Numbered from the stretch's first letter, positions 33,917 to 49,078 are shown. The stretch is DNA of 64,000 bases from Lampris incognitus (GCF_029633865.1 NC_079217.1:38208667-38272666), one strand, 5' to 3'. Notes: generated by a model not told the origin, from the sequence alone. Numbers and translations: made by a program.

Positions 33917-34349
33917 ATCTTTAAGCTGTTATATTTGGTAATTGGCGGACAGAAACATTAATTATTCAACCAGCTGGAAAATCCTCCCAAAGAACAGGGC
34001 ATATTCAACCAGTAGTAAAATGTGCAATCTATGTCTAACTGAAAAATATTTTATTTTTTGCAAACCAGAAATGTCCACCTTGAATAACAGGAATGAATTG
34101 GCCAGCAGTTGCAGACATAGATATAAGCACCTATTTTGTAATTATAAATAAATCAGACAAATACCCCCCCCCCCCATTGGACCGTTAGCGATCAAGTGTT
34201 TTTGAATTTTTGAATGTCGCACCTCTGTTAGTGATCACGTGTTTTTGAATTTTTGTATGTTGCACCTCTCCCTTCCCCATTGGACGTTGTGCAGGTGATG
34301 TGCATGACGAGGCAGTAATGGTATGTCCTTTTCGTCGAGTACCTTTATT

Positions 34350-34393
34350 GACAGCTGATGATTGCTTATGGCATGAAACAGGCTTGTACTGTC
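34350..34393 (+). ncRNA. Candidate type I hammerhead ribozyme, Penelope 3' side
   Basis: All conserved parts are present and correctly spaced. GACAG (34,350-34,354) pairs with CTGTC (34,389-34,393) as stem I. CTGATGA is at 34,355-34,361, a 13-base stem-II segment follows (three pairs, TGC/GCA, next to a T-T mismatch), and GAAAC is at 34,375-34,379. AC and GT then close a 6-base loop as the minimal stem III, and the cleavage triplet is GTA (34,386-34,388). Minimal type I hammerheads are known from Penelope-like elements. Stem II is weak, so activity is uncertain. Confidence 0.6.
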
Positions 34394-34470
34394 TCATAAA
34401 GAATTTACTTGACTCACTGGATTATTTTGCGCCTTATTTGTTGAGCACTTTCCCTACCATTGAGTGTTTC

Positions 34471-35011
34471 TTTTAACAAAGATATATACATATATATATA
34501 TATATATAATGTCAGCTCAGGTAAATGTTTATAGGGCAACAGAGGAAGTAAGCGTACTGGAATATTTGCAGCATAGTGACATTAAATCAATTTAATGTTC
34601 TTAAGAGCCATTTACAAAGAACAACATAATATAGTCCAGATCACTTCACGTTACACAGCTACAAAGCATCAAGTGTACAGGGTGCACAGACAGCATCACT
34701 ACATTCAATACAAGGGAGAATTTCAACATTTGGCAACATCCATCATTTAATAGTAGACATACTAAAGACAAAACACTGTGATGAGTAATGAGACTTTGTC
34801 CTGCGGTGGCATATATTTAAGACCATTAAATCTTTTTCACAGATGACTTTCACCCAGGAAACTGAACACACAGGAAAGCACATGTATATTTATATAGGCT
34901 ACAGACAGTCATTTGACACCCCCCCCCACCACCACCTCCCAGTTGTAGTTGTACTGGGAGCTCTTCTCACCAGTTGACGTTCCACTTGGACAGACAGCAC
35001 ATCGCATCTTT
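34471..35011. other. Downstream region of CD3-gamma/delta
   Basis: Contains a TA array near 34,483-34,508, then unique-looking sequence that probably includes the 3' UTR of CD3-gamma/delta (- strand), and a C run near 34,920. No other gene seen. Confidence 0.4.
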
Positions 35012-36804
<1,793 letters not shown>

Positions 36805-37315
36805 TGTCTCCACGCTCCTCTGGGTCGTCCTGGTGAGATGAACAGGACTTTCGTACTTTCTCTTGTCTCTGTGCAGCAAGGAGGAGCCCACGCCCAGAGC
36901 GGTTGAGAGACAGGAAGAGTGCCATTTTGTGTTTCTGCTCAACCATTTCATAAAAGCTAATTAGTGTAAAACCAGGTAAGAGGCTCGGGTGCCTCTAGCT
37001 AGATGAGTGGTGTTGGTGTTAGCATCACATGGGCTTTCACACCAGCTCATTTGTTTAACACCAGAAGACCCCACAGCCTTTACCAAACACACACATTGTC
37101 TTACCTTGCATGGTGAACTGTGAACACTATACTGTCAATACCATGTCCTTGACGAGTTTGTATGAATTTAAAAAAAAGGAGAAGCATCAAATGGATGATA
37201 AATTCACAAAAAACAAGTAAAATAATGACCTTGAAATGAAATCTTTTCGTGTCTCTTCCCAAAAAAATGGTATCCCCTTGTCAATGTCTTCGTCTCTGCA
37301 TCTGTATCTGCGTCC

Positions 37316-37396
<81 letters not shown>

Positions 37397-38169
37397 TGTC
37401 TCTGTCTCATCAGGCTGTGTTTAATGTTTGCATCTAGGGCCGCTTTGCTGCCGTGACTTCCTGCACATCACACAGTTTGCTAGCAGAGGATGTCGGCCTC
37501 GTCCAACACGGTTGTCTGCAAATGGATCTCACTCATGTGAGAGTCTGATGTAGATAAACTCAAGAGAAATGTTAATTTGTTAGACTGTAGAATATGATAA
37601 TCACTTCAGATGTAAACCATCAGTTGTACGTAGTAGTCTATATGAAGGTTTATGTTGCAGACGGCTCTTTCTACACCCATCCAAATATCTTTTTCAGTGA
37701 TCTGTGTCAACCTGGAAAACATTTTCCAGTAGGTGCTGGGAGGGAAAGTAGCTCCAAGGAGAAGGATGCCTTGTAATATATAAATGAAGTGTAAACATGA
37801 CGTAAGGCTCACACAGAAAATGATTTTTACAAGTGGCACGTTTTCGGAAAAAAAAAATTAAAAAATGGCACAGAACACAAAAGGCCAAACCTTTCCTGAC
37901 ACCTTGCCTTTTTGTGTTCTGGTTCATTTTCCCATTTTGAGGATGTGACGGGGGAACGCGTGGTGAGAATAAAGGAAGGGATGTACACAGCTCCCTGTGG
38001 AAACACATCCCAGATGTAGTCAAAGTGTTTGTCCCGCTGTGAGTGACTGTTTGGAACGTCTGCTTAATTCAGAGCAGCAGAAAAGAAGCAGACACGTTCC
38101 CACAACACGACACTTCCTGTTTGAGGACGACCGAGCCCACAGCAGCCTGTGACCCAGAGCAAACACCTG

Positions 38170-38263
<94 letters not shown>

Positions 38264-38649
38264 GAACTCTACCATTCTCCCCCTCTCGCTCACTGTTTCT
38301 TTCTCACGTTCTTCTCTATACCCCCCCCCATTCATTTGATTTCTGTCAAATCTTGTCAACCAACAAAATCTTACACCTTTTCTACTTAAAAGTATCTTTT
38401 CCATTTTCTCTCTTGACTTTTAGTAGACGTAGCATTTCTGGTGTACAGTTCCTCTTCAACAATTGTGATAAGCGTACTGTAGTTTGACTGCTAGACCAGT
38501 GTGATATGCCCTGGAACATACTTGGTAAATGTGCAAGGTGTTCTCCTCTGGTGTGTGTGATGTCATAATGGTTTGGGGTCCTACTGACAGTAACGTCTCA
38601 GGAAGCAGTCTGAGGCACTGAACCATGGTGTGGACTGACTTCCCCGACA

Positions 38650-38890
38650 ATATGGCCCCTTTTTTCTTTTATCATTTTGGGCACCTGCTGTTGATTTTCT
38701 TTTTATTTCTGATTTTTAACTGGAAGTCGAATAAAGCACCATCATCTTTGCAGTGGTTAAGGGAGGTGCTGTCCTTTCAACCGTTAGAAAAGCTCCGATA
38801 TAAAATATATAAAACCCAAACAAAATTTGCTTTGGCCTGGAGTCCTTTCATGGACTTTATTGAAGGTTTTCCCTTTCATTGAATGTACTT
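38650..38890 (+). mobile_element. L1/Tx1 ORF2 C-terminal remnant
   Basis: The + strand frame reads FNWKSNKAPSSLQWLREVL, PLEKLRYKIY and WSPFMDFIEG, the conserved end of fish L1/Tx1 ORF2 proteins (compare WKEKGVPTTKMWLSDLSNTL at 63,510-63,570). It is 5'-truncated; its tail is not obvious. Confidence 0.55.
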
Positions 38891-39016
38891 TTTACCTGGT
38901 TGTAACTACATATTTACACAGATGTATGTGTGTACCGTTATATTGTCTTCAAAAACATAGGTATCACGTGGAATTGGGAATGAGAAGTCCCTGCATAGTC
39001 TACATAGTCTGCATAG

Positions 39017-39150
39017 GCCCTGTGATGGACTGGCGGCCTGTCCAGGGTGTCTCCCCACCTACCACCCAATGACTGCTGGGATAGGCTCCAGCATCCCCGC
39101 GACCCTGAGAGAAGGATAAGTGGTTTGGATAATGGAGGGATGGAACTTCA
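39017..39150 (+). mobile_element. tRNA-derived SINE, 3' part
   Basis: CCCTGTGATGGACTGGCGGC, GGGATAGGCTCCAGCATCCC and a GGATAATGGAGGGATGG tail match, in opposite orientation, the SINE at 24,663-24,999. The head is missing. Confidence 0.6.
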
Positions 39151-39289
39151 TCTGTCATTCTGACATCCTGGAGAGAAAACAAAGAAAACATGTTTTTTGT
39201 ACCACCTACAGCAACAACAACAACAGTCCTGTCACAACATCCCTACTACTCAAAAGACGAGGGGGGGCGACACTGATATGGCAGGCACG

Positions 39290-39363
<74 letters not shown>

Positions 39364-40731
39364 TATTGCATGCGCGCACACCTATCATACTCCCACCCTC
39401 TTCTGCACGTTCTTGAAACTACACAACTACTTCATCACTCCCTGCCTCATCAGACCCCACCCCAACCCTCACCCCCCGCCATGTTTTTCAGCGGAGTCTG
39501 GAAAAAAAATCGCCACAGTGCGCTCCCTGGTGGGTCTTTTTTAAAACTACAGCAGGACAAGCGTTTTATGTGTTTTGTGTTTTATGTGTTTTACTTACTA
39601 GTTAAGTTGGGAAATGGGCCGGTGGGGGTGTTTGTGTTTTGGGGATCATCAATGAGAGAGACATTCAAACATGGAGTGTATGGCTGCCATCGAATATTAT
39701 AAAACATGAATTTTCAGACAAAATACCTGATGTAAAATGCAACTTGATTGATTGATCGATCAATCGATCGGTCGGTCGGTCGGTTGATTGATTGATTGAC
39801 CTGACACAAGTTTAAGTGTTCAGGTGTTGCATGCAGCCAAACCCTGTCATTGGATATGTTTTAAAAATGCACGAGCTCCTATTGATAACCGATCGATACA
39901 TTTGACAACAAATTGGTTGAAGCAAATCCTGAGCCATACTGATATAGAATGGAAGACCCTTGACCCACTTTGAACACTGGTTTCCATACATTATCTTTAT
40001 TAGACTCATTCTTTATACACATATATATGCATACAAATATACAGTAAATGTAACTTTAAACTCCATTTATAAATAGATTGTACTTTTTTTATATAATATC
40101 TTGGGGCAACGTTCACCGTAATGAATTCCTCATCAGAATGTACTGTCTCACATATAATCTGGGTCACTATGATGTGACCATAGAAAGAACATCGGAGCAT
40201 TCCTTGATGTAACAGGAAGAGGATTATAAGCATATGAGGAAGTAGTGTTGAAATAGGCAGAATATGGTTTACAGTATGTATTATTTCATTTATAATTCAG
40301 AATGTGATTTTACCTGAGAGAAACTATATTGTTCACTTGATACAACGCTATAGTGTTCTCTCATCATGAACACTACTTACAGACAAACTGCAACATTGTA
40401 TTTGTGCATAAGTGACAAGTTCCTGGTTAGACTGATATTCATGTACATACATAAATTTTTTTATATAGCCTACGGATATTTGGGGGGGCGGGGGTAAAGT
40501 CAAAGAATATATACTGTATATAGTCCAGCAGCACTGAAAACCATGACATCAACCAGGATCTCTGTAATGGTGCACGGCAAGAGCATAATGCTGTGGTTTC
40601 CTTTTCAGTCATACTGACCCAGTTTGTGTTTGACTGACGATTTGTTGAATCGATGACTGGCAGTTGTTCTGGGTTTTCAATTAAATGGCCAAACTGTTGT
40701 TGACGCTTTGTTGATCGCGGAGGTTATCAAA

Positions 40732-40766
<35 letters not shown>

Positions 40767-40773
40767 AGGTTAC

Positions 40774-41980
40774 TTAGAGCCATATTTCTTCGCTGCTTGT
40801 GCTGTTGACCCTATAGAAGTAGCCCACCATGGGGTACCTGGCAAAACCTATAGGAAGCATGGAGGTTAACCAGTTTGGAAAGAATATACTTTAAATGATG
40901 CATAAATACTTCAAAAATATTCTCAATACAGGCAATAAAAACAGAAAATCGTTGTTGTTTTTATATCAAATCCTATCAACTGTGCAAAAAAAAGGAAAAT
41001 ATAATGGCATCAGAGTATTTCTCTGACCTCTGGCAGCATAGGCAGCAGACAGATCCTCCTCTTCCTCCCTCTTCCTCTTGTCACCTACACTGTTCTGCTG
41101 GGCTGTCTCCTGCGCTACAGGGAGAAATACAGGAAAGAGGTAAAAAAGCATACACATATATACAGACAGGTGACAAATGAAAGGAAGAGCCAACATAGTG
41201 TCTTAGTAAGGTGTTGGACCACGAGGAGCCTCCAGAACAACTTCAATGCTCCTTGTCATAGATTCTACAAGTCTCTGAACTCTACTGGGGTGATGGAGCA
41301 CCATTCTTCCAAAAAGATATTCCCTCATTTGGTGTTTTGATGATGGTGGTGGAGAGCACTGTCTAACACGTTGGTCCAAAATCTCCCATAGGTGTTCAGT
41401 TGGGTTGAGATCTGGTGACTGGGAAGGCCATCGCATGTGATTTACATCATTTTCATACCCATCAAACCATTCAGTGACCCCTCATGTCCTGTGGATGGGT
41501 ATATTGTTATCCTGGAAGAGACCACTCCCATCAGGATAGAGATGTTTCATCATGGGATAAAGGCGATCACTCAGAATAACTTTGTGTTTGCAGTGACCCT
41601 TCTCTCTAAGGGGACAAGTGGACCCAAAGCATGCCAGGAAAATGCCCCCCCCCCACCACAGCATAACTGAGCCCCCGGACCCCCTCACTGTAGGGGTTAA
41701 GCATTCAGCTTTTTCCTTTTATTTGTCACCCATCAGTAGGACCAGAAGGGTCTCTACCCTCCTGAACAACTAGTTGAACCCCATTACTTAATCTCAGATA
41801 CCAGTAACTGAAGATATCATTATATACTACATTCATCCATCCACCACCGCTCCTTTCTATTGTTCACATCTTTATAAACCTAACACGGCTGCTGTATTCT
41901 TATTAGAAGTGCTAAAAAAATTGTGATGTCTCTGTACCTCTCAGATGCAATAGACTTGACTGATGTAAAGAACGAATGAC

Positions 41981-42066
<86 letters not shown>

Positions 42067-45000
42067 CCACATTATTTTGTCATTGTACAGGTTACAAGGA
42101 ATTTGATCTCTGCATTTAACCCATCCTATTGTATAGGACCAGTGGGCAGCTGCAGCACCCGGGGACCAACTCCACTTCTTCTTTCCATTGCCTTGCTCAG
42201 GGACACAGACAGGAGTATTAACCCTAACATGCATGTGTTACATCTGTCCCTCCTTCCACAGCCTCCACCTCAAAGGCTGCTTAACCTGAGCCAATCCCCG
42301 ATTGTCAGGCTCTCTCTGTTTGTGTGTGAATGGAGACAGGTGAGCAGAGCCTCACCAGCTGCAACCCATTCCTTAATCAAGCCAACCTGCTATAAAAGAC
42401 CAGCACTGCCACTTCCACCCTGCCAGATCGTAGCCTCTGATCCGTCAGTGTACTGCATCCAGCCCTTGCTCACGAAATCTGTTTTTGTCAGTATTGTTTA
42501 ACCTGCTGTTTGACTAACATCCTCCTTTTCACTGCAGTCATCCTGCTCTGCCTCCGGTCCCTGTTCTCCAGATTTTCACTTGCTCCAGATCGCTGCTCTG
42601 CCTGGCTCTCTCCACCCCCCACGGTCTCTCCCCCTGGTCCTGTTTCCCCAGCCCAATTCCTTTTCGCCTTAGCTGGCCCCCTGTAATAAACTCAAGTCAG
42701 TTGGAAGCAAGTTTTGTGTCTGCACCCGAGTCCTTCCGGAGTGTCCCGTAACCGCATGTCTTTTTGATGGTGGGAGGAAACCGGAGCACTTGGAGGAAAC
42801 CCACGCAGACATGGGGAGAACATGCAAACTCCACACAGAAAGGACCTGGGGTTCGAACCCAGGACCTTCTTGCTGTGAGGCAACAGTCCTAACCACCCGG
42901 TTACCTACTTCTACATTCTTGCGGACACCGGAATCCAGAACTCCTAGAGAATGCCAAACCTGAATATCTGTTTATTGTACTCTTCCTAAATTTGTGTTTT
43001 GCTCAAGTGTCACAGAAAGCAACGCATCCGAGTCAGATTGCAAGTCTTACGGATAACATAAGAATTGTTGCAGAATTTTTTTTAAATTTATTTTTATTTT
43101 TACTCCATGAGGTGGAGTTCAGCCTACACCTGTCAGGTCCAGCAGGCTGCAGCGTAGGTGAGACAGAACTCCTACCTTTTCTCAGCGTGCTGAGGTCATT
43201 GAGCTTCATGTTGGAAGGCAGAGACATATTTTCTCTCGGGAGGTAAGCTTTATCCACCATCTCGGTCTTTAGATTAGCCGAATCACTGTAAAGATAATAA
43301 GGGGAGTTGACAAAACTAGATAGTGGTATCCTAGTACATGTTTAGATGTATTTTATGCCACGTACAAATTCAGCATTTATAGCTTTGTCCATATTTCCAA
43401 TCTATTACACTAATGTTGCTGAAATGGATGGTGAAGTTGTAAATGAGTGGATGCCATTTTGTGGATGAAATGTAGGCTGTTGTAGTGTAATGTTCGTATA
43501 GGACAGATGTGACTATGGTGGTAGATGGCTGCTGAGCTCCCTGGAAGTGCTCTGAGTCTAAATCAAACGCTAATTTTAGCTGGGAGCCACATGTTTGATA
43601 ATCATCATGTTGTACAAACTCTCACCCGCCCCTTTATGTGCCATTTTAAAGATCCAGTCCAATATAAATCACGTTTCCTCATCTTGTACTTTTCGACAGA
43701 GGGTTTGTTAATGTAGAGTTGCATAAAATATTAGAACTACTTTTGTTGTGAAATTATGATTAAAACTGCATGAGAAACTCTCCCGGTTGTTGACAATCAA
43801 AACCGTTTCAGAAAATCAGTTTGTTTCCGGTAATATATTACATCATTTGATACCCTGATATGATTGGACAATCAATGAATCGCCATCGGTGTCAATTGGT
43901 CTGTTTTCGAACAGTTGCCTAGCAACATCATGCAAGTTAGCGAGCTAGCTAGCTATTAAGAGCCTTGAGAACAGAAGGCCCCCTCAACCTCCTGATAATG
44001 GGCTGTGATCAGAGCAGGGCACTTAAACAAGCTATAACAAACGGAAAGAAACTTCTAAACCTGAAAAAAGTCACTCCTAACATTGATATTTCACAATACA
44101 ACTTGTCTGACTGAATAGAATTATTGGACTAGATCTTTAAACCAGATTTCCATGTATGTATTTCCCTTAGCATAATAACGCTGAGGTTATTTACATCACA
44201 TCTTATCAACGTTTGTAATTGTTTCTCTCTCCTTCACATGTTATTGATAAACAAATGCAGTCATTCATTCATCGATGGCCAGCTTTCACTCCATCCCTCA
44301 TGACATAGAAATGGAAATAGATTTTGAAAGGTGTCCACAGACACTCAAGCAAAACAAGCAGTTTGGCAAAGTCCTTTACCTTTTTTTGGTCATCAGAATC
44401 TCCAGTGGCTCATCTGAGAAAGGGTGCAGTATAAAATGTTAACGACCTGGTTGTTATCTCTAAGTTTTCACAGTACACATAAGATATTTACTAGAGCTAC
44501 AGCTCTTGTCCCAAGCACCCTCTGGTTTCACGTGCTTCTCACCAATAACCTTGGTCTTGTTCTTTTGCATGAGACAGAGTACTATCAGACTGAGGATTAG
44601 GGGGGCCATGAAAGCCACAGTGCCACCAGTCACAATGCCTAGCATTGGCACCTCGACACGAGACTGCAGGAACTCTGGGGAGAAAGAGAGTGAGAGAGCG
44701 TGAGGTGTTAATGGAGTGATTGTGACACTTGGTAAAGAATGCATCACTTTGTTTTTAGGGTGACAGGGTAGCAGAGAAGAAAGGGAAACGGGTTTAACTG
44801 AATTTTATGGAAAAACAGCTTGTTTGTTTTATATGCAAGTCTGCGTTTTGCTTCTACAGTACTGTATGAATATATATAGAGGGGGGGGGAATCGGACTTG
44901 ATAATAGCCTCTGATTGACAGCACTTGGATTGTGACCATTGCCGACCTGCCAACGTGAGGTTGCTTTCCACCGCTCCAACACTATTACTGGCATTCAGTG

Positions 45001-47057
45001 AGATGTTCCCAGATAGGCTGTTGAGTGTCACCCTCAGCGTGTGGTTGGTCAGCCAGGGGTAGCTCCGTGAGTCCAGGATGAGGAAGTTGGAGGTGTTGGC
45101 CACCAACTGACCAGACTGGTCCACAAAGGTGATGGTGGCAGGGGGGTTAGATCTCACCAAGGCAAAGAGGACCAGGGAGAGGCCAGGGTCTGAGGTTTCA
45201 CTGTAGTGAGCATTGACTCTGAGGATCTCTGGCTGGACTGGGAGACAGAGATAAAGACAGAGATGTGGAGAGGGATGAGGTGTTGAGCTGTGAAATGGAA
45301 GCGTCACTTAAAGTGAAACCTAAGTCATTTTTTTCCTGTTAGGGGTAAAACTGGGTGATGAGCAGTGAAATCTTTTAAATTGATTAAGTATTGAGCACCA
45401 AGCTGCAATGTAATCCTTCACCAAATAACATAAACTAAAAGAGCTCTTTTTTGGCTCATAATCTCATGAGAGGTGTCTGAAAATACCTTCCAGGATGAAA
45501 AGACAATCCCAGTACAGCCAGTTAATATAGAGGTAGACCTTTTGTGCATTTTCTGTTTTGCACTTCTGTCCAAATCTCTCGCACTGCAACTGTTGTCTTC
45601 CTATAACAATCCACTACACATGGGATTACAGAGCAAGATCTATGCTCCAGGTTAGAAATGGATTGTTATCTATGTAATTCCATGATCAATATTGTGGCTA
45701 AGGCTCTTCAGACTCCTCTCACAACATCCTGAGCCTGTTGGTGTCAAAAAAGAGGTTTTTAATGGATGTTATTTGGTGAAAGAGTAGATTGTAGTTTGGT
45801 GCACAGCAGTTGGCTGACATTAACTTGCTCAATAGTGAAACAAGATTCTGCTGCCCATCGCTTAGTTTTTATTCCTAGTGATAGAAAAATAGGGCTTAGG
45901 TCAAAAAATACTTTAAAATCCACTCCAGTGATCTCACATAGTTTTTTTTTTCAAACAAACCTCACAAGCACACCGTTGGGTTGCGAGTTGAATTAGTTTG
46001 ATTGTTTCCATCAGAAAAGACAAAACTTTGATCCTCAGTGGGATTGTGGCTACTGGAGAAGAAAAGTAGGCTAATTCAATAATTTTAAAGAAGCTGAGGG
46101 CTTTAAATATCAAATTGGGGTATGATGCCACTGGAAGAAGCTCTCAATAAGTACACAGAAATAACAGCAAAATTGTGAACCTTCTTTAAAGTGATTATAG
46201 TTTGTTTCTGTAGAACATCTGAACTGTCCTTTAACACCAGAGTAAGCCCACACTCACACTGGACGTTGAGTGTGACGGTGGCATTGTAGCTCTCTCCTGT
46301 GCGAGGGTTGTCGGCAGCACACACCAGTTCTCTGTCCCACTTTCTGGCCCGCAGAGAGAAGGTGCTGTTGTGGTGTGACCCGGGCCTCATGACCTCCGAC
46401 TCCTCATGTGATGTCATCACTAGACGCCCGTGTTGTGGTGACGGCTCACTCTGCCGCTCCCCGTTCAGGTACCAGGTCAGCAAAGGCGGGGCACGGGGAT
46501 CCCAACCATCGGATTGGCAGTTGAATTTGTGCGTCACATTCTCCTGTAATGTGATTGCTGACTTGTGCCATCCGTCAATTTTGGGGGCGTGTTCAATTGT
46601 GCCTGTGGAAGAAGGTGTGCGGTGTAGAGAAAAGCATTTATGCTTTTATGAATTCATTTTAATAGATTTTAAAGCTTTTTTGTAAAAGTTATTTTCTTAG
46701 TTTTGACTGATTTCTCAAGATCAGGGAAAATGCAACCCTACGCCATCAAATTTAGATAACATTAGATGAAGTTGCATCTACGCTGACCAATACTAAACAG
46801 CTATATACAGAGACATTCTAACTGGTATGTTGTTTTGTCATATACTATAGATTTCAGAAGATCTAGCTAGCTAGCTAGTACTATCTTTAGCTGTAAGAAC
46901 AAACATATTTGTATTATTATTGTGTTATTTGTTTGTATTTAATGTTGGTGCTCCTGTTTTATTCCAGACCTGTCTCACCTGTCCAGGACCAGGCCAGTGT
47001 GTGAATGAACATGACAGCTGTGGCTTGACACCACTGCTGCAGACACACACACTTCAT
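40774..47057 (-). CDS. tmem25: TMEM25, transmembrane Ig-superfamily protein
   Basis: Eight coding exons on the - strand: 46,979-47,057, 46,258-46,602, 44,947-45,237, 44,543-44,674, 44,380-44,413, 43,176-43,285, 41,028-41,114 and 40,774-40,847; 1,152 nt, 383 residues, all GT-AG with consistent phases. Exon 1 is the signal peptide ([17 protein letters not shown]). Exon 2 is the first Ig domain ([25 protein letters not shown]). Exon 3 is the second ([27 protein letters not shown]). Exon 4 holds the membrane segment ([10 protein letters not shown]). The tail has [11 protein letters not shown] and ends [13 protein letters not shown], both diagnostic of TMEM25 by comparison with the human protein as I remember it. 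Human TMEM25 is 366 residues and lies near the CD3 genes on 11q23. It is linked to NMDA-receptor turnover in neurons. Confidence 0.93.
41163..41736 (-). mobile_element. Decayed, internally deleted Tc1 element in a TMEM25 intron
   Basis: TA flanks (41,161-41,162 and 41,737-41,738) and inverted ends containing GGTGACAAATGAAAGGAA. On the - strand, pieces of a transposase C-terminus are readable: [21 protein letters not shown] and [18 protein letters not shown], ending GPTPY. The spacing resembles DD36E, the second catalytic Asp is changed to Asn and a stop lies between the pieces. The N-terminal half is missing. Confidence 0.85.
41983..42066. repeat. (GAAA)n microsatellite
   Basis: About 84 bases of AAAG units in a TMEM25 intron, directly before the antisense SINE; it is likely the SINE's associated simple-repeat tail. 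Confidence 0.97.
42067..42905 (-). mobile_element. tRNA-derived SINE, antisense, split by a solo LTR
   Basis: Two halves, 42,067-42,235 and 42,754-42,905, join across the LTR. On the - strand the right end is a tRNA-like head (GGTTAGGACTGTTGCCTCAC and box B GGTTCGAACCC). The left part is the body seen with many fish simple-repeat-tailed SINEs. Confidence 0.65.
42236..42753 (+). mobile_element. Solo LTR of an LTR retroelement inside a SINE
   Basis: A 518-bp fossil LTR starting TGTTACATC and ending GTAACC, with a 5-bp flank GCATG on both sides (42,231-42,235 and 42,754-42,758). It shows a TATA-like CTATAAAAGACC at 42,390-42,401 and AATAAA near 42,686, consistent with a + strand LTR promoter and poly(A) signal. 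No internal region remains. Confidence 0.75.
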
Positions 47058-48874
47058 CCTGGCCCACCGGAGCACGCACGCACGCACGCACACACCTAGC
47101 TGCTGGGAGAGGAAAGTCTATAAAGAGAGTAAGTCTACATCAGTGCAAGGATTCATCAGAAACTGCAACAAATGTAAAACAGAACATGTCATTATGCATG
47201 CTCAAAACAACGCAATCGTAAAAGACAATGAAAGAGGCAGAGAAGACAGAGCAGAGCATTCAGATGCTGGCTTAACTAAATAGACATCAAAATATAATTG
47301 ATCCACATGTCCGCCATTAGACGAGAAGCAGCTTCTTGTTTAGTTTGACTTCAGATAAACTGTGCAATGAAACTTGAGATACACGCATAATGAGAGCTGG
47401 AGTCACGAAATCTTCAATTCTTCACTAGCTATCCATGTTTGATTTGAAGGACTGGCGGACAAAGACGTTGTTACATATCTGCACCTTGCTACACTTTTAT
47501 TTACAAGCCTTTTTGTAGCCACATTGATTTTGCATGAATTTGGACGCAAACACGGGAATAAGAAACGTCTGATAGCGTATGAAACACAGGTCACATGACC
47601 AGTGTTTCGTCACCTTTGAAGAAAGCAGGAACTGAAACACCGTATGAGAAACACACATACACAAGTCTGCTGTCAGTAAGGGATACATGGGATTGTCCTC
47701 ACACAAAGCCTCAACACACAGGCCTCCAGCCGTATGTGAGGACCAGGCTTGCATTGGCACAGACAGCTCAAGTAGGTTGATAGTGAGGGGTTAAAACATT
47801 GAAATATGGACGCTGATCATACAGACATACATAACACCCAGATTCTGTGCAGGGCTTCATGCAGGCATTTTAATGTAACGGTCACATCAGTACGCAAAGT
47901 AAGCCTATGTGGAAAACACTCATGCGCACACATGCACATACATACACATGCATTCATTTATATGGTTGAGCATTACCTCAGCCCTGTCTGCGGATGGTGC
48001 TGTGATTCAACCTGCCAGAGCTCCATGGCTGCAGAGGAGGAGAGGGAGGGATGGTGATGACAGAGAAGAGGCAGCACCCCCTGACTCAGTCGATCTCCCA
48101 TCTGCATACACCCATACAGAAACACTCACGCACACGCACACTAACAGCAGCTAACACACTCCAGCAGCTCCAGCATAGCAGCAGCCATCCACACACTGGC
48201 TGGCGGGCTGACGCAGACTGTCACGCAGTCGTCACTCGGAGGAGGAGAGGGAGTGCAGAGGAGGCAAGAGCAAGAGAAGGAGAGGGAGGGGAAAAACGTT
48301 AGAGGGGGCTGAGTGCAAGGAGGTAAAAACAGACGAGCGAGGCGAAGGAGCGAGAGAAAAGAGTGGGCGCAGAGTTGCTGAGTCGTGAGGAAGGAAAGAA
48401 AAGAGGAGACAATGTGGGGGAGTGAGAGAGCCAGTGAGGAGCAGAAGGGCGCGTGAGAGCATGTACGGGGGGGGGGGGGTAAAGGGTGAGAGAGGAAAGA
48501 GGAGAGCCAGAAAGAGGAGAGTGTACGCAGCACATCAATCATTAACAACCATCTACTAGCATTCCGAGGGGGATTGAACATGTGATTGTAATGAGAGGCC
48601 CAAGTGATGGAGGGATGAAGAGAAACCAAACTGTCACTTCAGAGGGATAAAGGAAGTTATCTTCTCATCCTCTGAGCTGCTGTTTGTGTCCATCACCACT
48701 TTAACATCTCATTCCTTCCTTCCTTCTTATGAAAAATTTATAAGGGCTGGTTGAAATACTGAAATTGGTGTATGGAAAAGAAGACAACGCATCATTATTC
48801 ACAATTTGGTCGGCATTTGGTTCACAATTCACAAGGACAGAATAACACAAGTACTGGATTTGTTTTTATATACG

Positions 48875-48905
<31 letters not shown>

Positions 48906-49026
48906 TATATAATAGATGTAGGAAAAACCATTGACGCTTTCTGAAAAGCTATATATATATATGTGTGTGTGTGTGTACATAAAGTACATGAAAATATACG
49001 TACATAAAATACACACACACACATAT

Positions 49027-49078
<52 letters not shown>

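Larger units (their letters stand above)
32880..34470 (+). mobile_element. Penelope-like retroelement fragment (GIY-YIG region)
   Basis: The + strand translation shows CFTPDHQLRKIFNRNTIKI, then NCRVNDSCPLERKCQRKG, YQATVTRDD and TYVGLTEGTFRKRFNAH, the spacer and GIY-YIG endonuclease of vertebrate Penelope elements (Poseidon/Neptune type). The rest of the endonuclease (KMCNLCLTEKYFIF) resumes at about 33,930 after an inserted LINE tail. There is a frame change near 33,500. Flanking sequences at 32,996-33,037 and 34,350-34,393 hold hammerhead-like motifs, as in the terminal repeats (pLTRs) of this group. The RT part is missing. Confidence 0.75.
36805..40773. other. Intergenic region between CD3-gamma/delta and TMEM25
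   Basis: Mostly unique-looking AT-rich sequence with microsatellites: (TG)n at 37,318-37,394, (CA)n at 38,171-38,260, (CA)n at 39,295-39,360, a GATT/GATC/GGTC tetranucleotide run at 39,747-39,800 and (GT)n at 40,734-40,762. It also includes a LINE tail and a SINE piece listed separately. No host gene is recognised. Confidence 0.5.

Noticed and set aside
43880-44130. Possible extra TMEM25 exon
   Set aside because: The phases of the flanking exons (44,380-44,413 into 43,176-43,285) already join correctly, and no conserved residues are seen here.
48141-48629. 162-codon - strand frame upstream of TMEM25
   Set aside because: Pyrimidine-rich composition (Ser/Leu/Pro) with no conserved motif; better explained as the purine-rich upstream region of TMEM25.
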